A stretch of DNA of 64,000 bases from Sunxiuqinia rutila (GTDB lineage Bacteria > Bacteroidota > Bacteroidia > Bacteroidales > Prolixibacteraceae): positions 248,001 through 312,000 of the forward strand of contig NZ_JBNGOT010000005.1 in assembly GCF_050589705.1 (NCBI RefSeq). Reading direction: 5' to 3'. Both the position numbers and the translations under genes were made by a program. Positions 58,682-64,000 of the stretch are shown here, in pieces; positions within the stretch are counted from its first letter, which is position 1; each line of letters begins with the position of its first letter. Below the pieces are notes generated by a model that did not search any database, had not been told where the DNA came from, and saw only the letters and a list, made by a program, of their open reading frames with translations.

Positions 58682-59623
58682 ATGAAGAGTAAAATATTAT
58701 ATATCCTTTTAGGTCTGTTTGTTTGCACTAATTTGTTTGCTCAGGAAGAAACGACTGAAGTTAAAGAGAAGGATAAACCGGTACGGTTTGCCTGGGAAAG
58801 CGGAATGTTAATTGACCAGCAAACTTCGATGGTGCCAACCGTGAAAACCCTGGAAATGGTCATTCAGCATAAATTTGGTAGCATCGACAATGGCAGCTCC
58901 GATTTATGGGGGATTTATGCGCCTGCTGGTAACATCCGGTTAGGATTGAACTACGTTGTTGCAAACAACGTGCAAATCGGTTGGGGAATCTCGCGCAGGA
59001 ACATGTATAACGACTTCAACATTAAGTGGACCATTCTGGAGCAAACGCGTAAAAATAAAGTGCCCGTTTTTGTCACAGTCTTTGCCAATACCGCTATTGA
59101 CGGGATGGATCGTGACGATCTTGAGCTTTATAATTACGACATGCCTTATGCCAGGTCCCGTTTTAATTTGAAGTCTCGCATGTCTTACTTTGCTGAGTTA
59201 ATTATTGGACGTAAAGTGACCAATGCTTTGTCGGTACAAGGTGCAGTAAGCTTTTCGCATGCAAACTTTGTTCCCCAGTGGCAGGATCACGACCGGGTTG
59301 GACTACACTTTAACGGTCGTTTGAAAGTAAGTCCCCAGGGAGCTATCATCTTTAACTTTGATGCTCCTCTGCAAATTGATGATCTCTCAGAACAAAATCC
59401 GGGCTGGAATGCGGAGAACACGCCGGGGTGGGATGGACCTTATCATCCGGAGCCAAACCTGTCATTCGGTTATGAAGTGTCAACAAGTACGCATGCTTTC
59501 CAAATTTATATGGGTAATTCTCAGGCCATGTTGTTGCAAGACATGATGATTAACAATTATAATGGCATTGATTTTGATAACTTTGCTATAGGGTTTACAA
59601 TTACCCGGTTATGGAGTTTTTAA
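58682..59623 (+). CDS. DUF5777 family beta-barrel protein
   Basis: 313 residues from the ATG at 58682 (signal peptide 'MKSKILYILLGLFVCTNLFA'); a GTG eight codons earlier is less likely. The mature protein is beta-rich with 'VKTLEMVIQHKFGSIDNGSS', 'NVQIGWGISRRNMYNDFNIK' and 'FSFGYEVSTSTHAFQIYMGN'-like strands and a final 'ITRLWSF' ending in Phe, as outer-membrane barrels do. I recognise it as DUF5777. It sits between cytochrome genes, and in similar clusters such barrels accompany surface or periplasmic cytochromes. A porin-like role for electron transfer across the outer membrane is inference. Confidence 0.85.
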   Translation: MKSKILYILLGLFVCTNLFAQEETTEVKEKDKPVRFAWESGMLIDQQTSMVPTVKTLEMVIQHKFGSIDNGSSDLWGIYAPAGNIRLGLNYVVANNVQIGWGISRRNMYNDFNIKWTILEQTRKNKVPVFVTVFANTAIDGMDRDDLELYNYDMPYARSRFNLKSRMSYFAELIIGRKVTNALSVQGAVSFSHANFVPQWQDHDRVGLHFNGRLKVSPQGAIIFNFDAPLQIDDLSEQNPGWNAENTPGWDGPYHPEPNLSFGYEVSTSTHAFQIYMGNSQAMLLQDMMINNYNGIDFDNFAIGFTITRLWSF

Positions 59624-59646
59624 TTGACATTTTAAAATTGAGAGAT

Positions 59647-60069
59647 ATGAAAAAGTACAGAAACCTATTGACATTTTTTGTCATCGTATTTGTCGGCGGA
59701 ATTTTACTGTCGTTTGTAACCGTTCAAGATAAAGTAAAACCTGCTCCCTGGGATATTCCAGAAAAATATCAGAAAATGGAAAATCCTTATGTCGGAGATG
59801 AATCACTGGAGCGCGTAGGAAAGATTCTCTACATCAAGCACTGTCGTTCCTGCCATGGAAACAATGGCGAAGGTGACGGACCAAAGGCTGCTAGCATGAA
59901 AACAGAGATCTTGTCATTCACTTCAGAGAAGTTCAAAGAAGAGGCCGATGGCGTTGTTTATTTCCAGTCTATCATTGGACGGGACGAAATGCCTAATTAC
60001 GAAAGCAAAATCCCGGAAGAGGAAGATCGCTGGGCATTGGTTAACTACATTAAAGCAATGAAGAAGTAA
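59647..60069 (+). CDS. Mono-haem cytochrome c, membrane-anchored
   Basis: 140 residues from the ATG at 59647. N-terminal membrane anchor or signal ('LLTFFVIVFVGGILLSFV'). One class I haem site 'CRSCHGNNGEGDGPKAAS' (~72) and a distal Met candidate in 'GRDEMPNYESK' (~118). The pattern 'GKILYIKHCRSCHGNNGEGD' is typical of c-type cytochromes in respiratory clusters. Overlaps the end of the DUF5777 gene in the sense that only 23 bp separate them; followed by a terminator. Confidence 0.9.
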   Translation: MKKYRNLLTFFVIVFVGGILLSFVTVQDKVKPAPWDIPEKYQKMENPYVGDESLERVGKILYIKHCRSCHGNNGEGDGPKAASMKTEILSFTSEKFKEEADGVVYFQSIIGRDEMPNYESKIPEEEDRWALVNYIKAMKK

Positions 60070-60078
60070 GAACCAGAT

Positions 60079-60107
60079 AAGCCGGAGGTAGCGACTTCCG
60101 GCTTTTA
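60079..60107 (+). terminator. Terminator-like hairpin after the mono-haem cytochrome
   Basis: AAGCCGGAGG pairs with CTTCCGGCTT (one G-T wobble), followed by TTTT, in the 50-bp gap before the next cytochrome gene. It may attenuate rather than fully stop transcription. Confidence 0.65.
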
Positions 60108-60119
60108 AACTTCACTAAA

Positions 60120-61064
60120 ATGTCAATTTTAATCAGGAGTATTTTACTCACCGCATTTCTTTCAGTTGGGATCGTATCCAGTGGGCAGGGTAAGGAAATG
60201 CCCGCCGAAAATAGTCATTGTTTAAGTTGTCATGCCAAGCAAACCTACTCTTTTTATAACGATTGGTTAGAGGTAGAAACCAAAAGGATGATGAATCCTT
60301 TCTATATTTTAGACTCTACACTGATGGTGGCAGGTGTTCATGGCGGATTTAGCTGCACGGATTGCCATTCGCCCGATTACGAAACCTATCCACACAACGC
60401 CGAACTCAAACTGGAACCGTTGGCCACATGCCTCGATTGTCATGGTGGCGATGAGACCTATGCCGATTATCAGTTTGATAAAATTGAAGAAGAGTTTCAC
60501 AAAAGTGTACACTTCCAGCAAAGCGGCGAGAGCTTTACCTGTTCCAAATGTCATAATCAGCATTACTACCGCGCTACCGCACGAACAAGCAATCAGGTGT
60601 CTGAAATTGTTTCTTATAATAATAACATGTGTTTGTCGTGCCATGATGATGTGTTGAAATACCAGACCGTATCATCAGGCGAAAATCCACAGTTGAGCCA
60701 GGTACACGATTGGTTGCCAAACCAAAAGCTGCATTTCGAAAATGTTCGATGCATCGAATGTCATACCGTGGTTGTTGACTCATTCTTGGTGTCGCATAAT
60801 ATTTTACCCAAAGAAGAAGCTTTGAGAAACTGCAATGACTGTCATTCATCGAACTCTATGTTGAAAGCATCGTTGTATAAATATGAAAATCTGCAGGCGC
60901 GTTCCGAAGAAGGAAAGATTGGTGCAATTCTTACCAATGAAGCCTATGTGATCGGTGCCAACCAAAATCCGTTGCTGAAACTGTTAAGCTTCATTATCTT
61001 TGGATTGGCTGTACTCGGAATCGCTATTCACTGGATTTTCAGAATCGTTAAAAAAAGTAAGTAA
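60120..61064 (+). CDS. Seven-haem cytochrome c with C-terminal membrane anchor
   Basis: 314 residues. Signal peptide (~1-22, ending 'SSGQG'), seven CxxCH motifs (CLSCH, CTDCH, CLDCH, CSKCH, CLSCH, CIECH, CNDCH) and a C-terminal transmembrane helix (~285-305, 'LLSFIIFGLAVLGIAIHWI'). The haem layout recalls cytochrome c3/NrfB-like electron-transfer proteins. The gene ends two bases before the cytochrome b gene, so the two probably form one membrane complex handing quinol electrons to the periplasm. Confidence 0.92.
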   Translation: MSILIRSILLTAFLSVGIVSSGQGKEMPAENSHCLSCHAKQTYSFYNDWLEVETKRMMNPFYILDSTLMVAGVHGGFSCTDCHSPDYETYPHNAELKLEPLATCLDCHGGDETYADYQFDKIEEEFHKSVHFQQSGESFTCSKCHNQHYYRATARTSNQVSEIVSYNNNMCLSCHDDVLKYQTVSSGENPQLSQVHDWLPNQKLHFENVRCIECHTVVVDSFLVSHNILPKEEALRNCNDCHSSNSMLKASLYKYENLQARSEEGKIGAILTNEAYVIGANQNPLLKLLSFIIFGLAVLGIAIHWIFRIVKKSK

Positions 61065-61066
61065 TT

Positions 61067-61723
61067 ATGACTGCTGAGAATAACAAAATATACCTTTACC
61101 CGCTTTGGCTTAGAATCTGGCATGGCGTTAATGCTTTGGGGATTATTCTATTGATTTTAACCGGAATTCGTTTGCAATATTCCGAACTAAGCATGCTTCC
61201 GATGGACTTTGGATTGGCCGTTCAAATGCACAATATCGTAGGGGTAATTGTAACGCTAAGCTACTTCGTATTTTTTATTGGGAACTTGGTTACCCCGAAC
61301 AAAAAATACTATAAAATAAAGCCCAAAGGCCTGGTTAAACGACTGACCAAACAGATGAATTATTACATTTCAGGCTTGTTTAAAGGCGAAGAGAGTCCGT
61401 TTCCGATTTCTGAAAAAAGAAAGTTTAATCCCTTGCAAAAGTATGCCTACATCTTTGTGATGTATTGCTTTGTTCCCTTGGCAATTGTTACCGGAATTGC
61501 TTTGCTTTTTCCTGAATTAATAATTGAACAGGTGTACTCGGTTAGTGGGATTTTTCTGACCGCTGTTTTGCACGGTTCTGTTGGGTTTTTAATTTCTATA
61601 TTTCTGATCATTCACTTGTATGTGGCTTCCATTGGAAAAAATCCGCTGGATAACTTCCGAAGCATCATCAATGGATATCATGATGTTCATCCAACAGAAA
61701 AGGACAAAAAGAAGGAGAAGTAG
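61067..61723 (+). CDS. Cytochrome b subunit (cytochrome b/b6 or thiosulfate-reductase type)
   Basis: 218 residues with four or five transmembrane helices and conserved histidines: 'YLYPLWLRIWHGVNALG' (first helix, haem b ligand), 'AVQMHNIVGVIVTLSY', 'TAVLHGSVGFLISIFLIIHLY'. This is the pattern of di-haem b-type quinol-oxidising subunits (Ni-hydrogenase/formate-dehydrogenase/PhsC type). It likely oxidises menaquinol and passes electrons to the seven-haem protein encoded just upstream (2-bp gap). The C-terminal tail is Lys-rich. Confidence 0.88.
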   Translation: MTAENNKIYLYPLWLRIWHGVNALGIILLILTGIRLQYSELSMLPMDFGLAVQMHNIVGVIVTLSYFVFFIGNLVTPNKKYYKIKPKGLVKRLTKQMNYYISGLFKGEESPFPISEKRKFNPLQKYAYIFVMYCFVPLAIVTGIALLFPELIIEQVYSVSGIFLTAVLHGSVGFLISIFLIIHLYVASIGKNPLDNFRSIINGYHDVHPTEKDKKKEK

Positions 61724-61849
61724 CCTGCCGGAAACGCGTTTTTTGATAATGGGATTTTGATTTGGTATAAGGTCGCTCAGGGTTATAACAGATCCTAAGG
61801 CGTCTGGATATTTGTAAAAGGATTTGCATTCACTTTTAAAACAATCTCC

Positions 61850-63352
61850 ATGAAATTACCACAGTCCGTCAGGAATTTAACTTCGGTTATTGGAGCGTCA
61901 ATTGCACTGATAAGCTTACTCATCATTCTGTTCTTATTTATAATCTCAGCCATCTTTGACATTGGCAGTTCCTACCTGGGCATTTTTATCTACATCGCTT
62001 TGCCCATGGTGCTGGTTGTGGGCTTAATTTTAATTCCAATTGGGGTTCTCAAAGAGAAAAATCGCTTAAAAAAGCACCCGGACGAAGCTCATGTAAAGGA
62101 TTGGCCGATTATTGATTTCAACCAGACTTCGGTGCGTAATGCTTCCATCATCTTCGTGGCTGGTACAATCTGTTTTCTGATCTTGTCAGCTATCGGAAGT
62201 TATGAAGCCTTTCACCTGACTGAGTCGGATGAATTCTGTGGAAAATTGTGTCACCAGGTTATGGAGCCAGAGTATACTGCTTATCAGGAATCGGCTCACG
62301 AACGGGTAGGTTGTGTGGAGTGCCATGTCGGTTCGGGGGCCGGTTGGTATGTGAAAAGTAAAATGTCGGGTTTGTACCAGGTTTATTCGGTGCTGTTTAA
62401 CAAATACCCCAGACCAATTGAAACTCCGATTCATAGTCTGCGCCCGGCACGCGAAACCTGCGAAGAATGTCACTGGACAGAGAAATTTTATGCCCGCAAG
62501 ATCAACACCAAAAAGTCGTACCTGGCCGATGGAAGCACCACGGAGTGGGACATTCACCTGATGATGAAAACCAGTGCTACTTACAGCGCACAAGGCCTTC
62601 AGGAAGGCATTCACTGGCACATCAATCCCGATATTAAAATTGAATATCGGGCGGTGGACGAAGGACGTGATACCATTCCCTGGGTTCGCTATACCAACCT
62701 GAAAACTGGTGAAGTTAAAGTTTACCGGGATGAAACGGTGGCAATGTCAGACTCGGAGTTGGAAACAGTGGAATTACGGACCATGGATTGTATCGATTGT
62801 CATAACCGTCCTTCGCACAACTATTTGTCTCCTGCCAACTTTATCGATGATTACATTACTGCCGGTGAAATTTCCAGGGAGCTGCCAGACATTAAGCTTG
62901 TGGCGATGGATGCTCTGAGTTCGGAATATCCAAAGGTGGACAGTGCCATGAATGCGATTGACGCTTATGCCAAGGAGTATTACGAAATTATGTACCCGGA
63001 AGTCATGACTGATCAGAAAGCGCTATACGATCAGGCAATTCAGGCAATTAAAACAGGTTATAAAAAGAATATATTTCCGGTGATGAGGGTAAACTGGACG
63101 GTGTATCCAAACCATCTGGGGCACCTTGAAACAACGGGGTGTTATCGTTGTCACAACGATCGTCATGAAACAACGCAGGGCGATGTTATTTCGCGCGATT
63201 GTAACCTGTGTCATGATATTCTGGCCCAAGGAACTGCCGACCAACTGGTTTATGGAACATCTGCCAATCCGTTGGAATTTGAACATCCGGTTGATATCAA
63301 TGAAAAGTGGCGTACAACATTCTGTTCCGATTGTCATTTTAGTTTGTATTGA
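61850..63352 (+). CDS. NapC/NirT-type seven-haem cytochrome c
   Basis: 500 residues with two N-terminal transmembrane segments (~18-40 and ~48-68) and a further one at ~100-120. The first haem motif is 'CGKLCHQVMEPEYTAYQESA', a CxxxCH of the NapC/NrfH class with the neighbouring Met as possible ligand. Six CxxCH follow: CVECH, CEECH, CIDCH, CYRCH, CNLCH, CSDCH. It is longer than classical tetrahaem NapC (~200). Such proteins take electrons from menaquinol and pass them to a periplasmic reductase such as NrfA. No reductase is in view. Followed by the cytochrome c maturation gene. Confidence 0.92.
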   Translation: MKLPQSVRNLTSVIGASIALISLLIILFLFIISAIFDIGSSYLGIFIYIALPMVLVVGLILIPIGVLKEKNRLKKHPDEAHVKDWPIIDFNQTSVRNASIIFVAGTICFLILSAIGSYEAFHLTESDEFCGKLCHQVMEPEYTAYQESAHERVGCVECHVGSGAGWYVKSKMSGLYQVYSVLFNKYPRPIETPIHSLRPARETCEECHWTEKFYARKINTKKSYLADGSTTEWDIHLMMKTSATYSAQGLQEGIHWHINPDIKIEYRAVDEGRDTIPWVRYTNLKTGEVKVYRDETVAMSDSELETVELRTMDCIDCHNRPSHNYLSPANFIDDYITAGEISRELPDIKLVAMDALSSEYPKVDSAMNAIDAYAKEYYEIMYPEVMTDQKALYDQAIQAIKTGYKKNIFPVMRVNWTVYPNHLGHLETTGCYRCHNDRHETTQGDVISRDCNLCHDILAQGTADQLVYGTSANPLEFEHPVDINEKWRTTFCSDCHFSLY

Positions 63353-63501
63353 TCAGAATATTTGATTATTTTGGAGCTGGATCGTTGAAGTAAAATAGAA
63401 TTTGAAAAAGATCGTAATTACTTCAGCCTTACATGAGGTTGGAGTAATTTTTTGTTAAGAGGAAAGATGAACTTGTAAGTTACTACTTAAGCTTGTGAAG
63501 A

Positions 63502-64000
63502 ATGAAAAAACTAAAGTCTGCGTTGTTTTCCATGTTAACCAGCTCTTGCCTGGTCGTTATATTTGGGGTAGCCATTGCATATGCTACATTTATTGAAAAT
63601 GATTATGGCACCCAAACTGCAAAAATCTTAGTTTACAATGCTTGGTGGTTCAATATTTTGTTGGCATTTACAGCATTCAACCTGGTAGGCGGCTTGTTCT
63701 ACTACAAGGCTTTTCAGCTGAAACGTTGGAGCATGGTACTTTTTCACCTGGCTTTTCTTGTTATTCTGGTTGGAGCGGGTATTACCCGTTTTTACAGTTA
63801 CGAAGGCATGATGCATATTCGGGAAGGACAGGCTTCGAATCAACTGATATCCACCAATACTTTTATACGACTTGAAGCTTCCACAGCTGAAGCAAACAGC
63901 CAGGAAGACTGGTCGGTGATGTTTTCACCTTACACCCGAAACAATTTTGATAAATCGCTGGAAATTGGAAGCCAGGAATTGGAGATTGAGGTACTTGATT
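63502..64000 (+). CDS. Cytochrome c biogenesis protein, ResB-like N-terminal part (truncated by right edge)
   Basis: 166 codons are visible from the ATG at 63502 and the frame is still open at the end. Three hydrophobic segments: ~13-30 ('SSCLVVIFGVAIAYATFIE'), ~48-68 ('WWFNILLAFTAFNLVGGLFY') and ~78-95 ('VLFHLAFLVILVGAGITRFY'), the ResB (Ccs1) arrangement, followed by a soluble part starting 'GMMHIREGQASNQLI'. ResB/CcsA assemble haem onto CxxCH motifs in system II. In Bacteroidota the two are often fused, which the remaining sequence would show. Its place after a run of multihaem genes fits. Confidence 0.88.
   Translation, partial: MKKLKSALFSMLTSSCLVVIFGVAIAYATFIENDYGTQTAKILVYNAWWFNILLAFTAFNLVGGLFYYKAFQLKRWSMVLFHLAFLVILVGAGITRFYSYEGMMHIREGQASNQLISTNTFIRLEASTAEANSQEDWSVMFSPYTRNNFDKSLEIGSQELEIEVLD

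Overview
The window reads as chromosomal DNA of a free-living, polysaccharide-degrading member of the Bacteroidota, most likely class Bacteroidia near the Marinilabiliales/Prolixibacteraceae (genus-level placement is inference). Supporting signs are SusC/SusD pairs driven by an ECF sigma/FecR pair, type IX secretion markers (gliding-motility C-terminal domain, PorP/SprF), TAnnTTTG-type -7 boxes, few Shine-Dalgarno sequences, and ZapA-RNase Y, DUF5777 and DUF4974 proteins. I see no rRNA, tRNA or CRISPR array.

Layout. 1-7.9 kb: housekeeping genes (end of a PEP-synthase-like gene, fabD, an M23 peptidase, a ZapB-like coiled coil, zapA, rny) and a two-component pair whose kinase has no sensor domain. 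8.3-22.9 kb: a uronate-utilisation locus. A LacI-type regulator is divergent from GH88-kduI-DUF2264-kduD-DUF4861, followed by ECF sigma, FecR, an STN-containing SusC, SusD and a DUF1573 lipoprotein. A perfect 16-bp palindrome sits on the -33 element of the GH88 promoter. No polysaccharide lyase is present, so this locus appears to process delta-4,5-unsaturated uronate oligosaccharides made elsewhere. 24-25.5 kb: a BCCT osmolyte transporter.

25.5-29.7 kb is a low-order, AT-rich and repeat-rich island. It holds two group II intron tails, a Fic AMPylase gene, an attC-like imperfect inverted repeat, the C-terminal stub of a REP-associated transposase between two REP-like hairpins, a surface-type regulatory-domain protein, a 21-bp (heptad-codon) tandem array and a duplicated 160-bp non-coding repeat.

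29.7-53.4 kb: mostly core genes. These are a SpmA/SpmB-like transporter, Dabb protein, kdsA, nadD, gmk, yicC, a divergent lipid kinase and App1-type phosphatase, pabB/pabC-like genes, yggS, a DHODH-like protein, a 1044-residue type IX-secreted lectin/PKD surface protein with two PorP/SprF proteins, a HEAT protein, a MATE exporter, an unusual cysteine-rich TIM-barrel-like protein and uvrA. 53.5-56 kb: a second ECF sigma factor and an SPFH cassette with three very small proteins (one Arc-like, one zinc ribbon).

56.3-64 kb: a Crp/Fnr regulator with five N-terminal cysteines, a perfect TTGAC-N4-GTCAA palindrome directly after it, and a co-oriented respiratory cluster. The cluster has a six-haem lipoprotein with a collagen-like stretch, a mono-haem lipoprotein, a DUF5777 beta-barrel, a mono-haem cytochrome c, a seven-haem membrane cytochrome, a cytochrome b, a seven-haem NapC/NirT protein and the start of a ResB-type cytochrome c maturation gene, which runs off the right edge. 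It looks like an anaerobic quinol-to-periplasm/outer-membrane electron route whose terminal reductase lies beyond the window.
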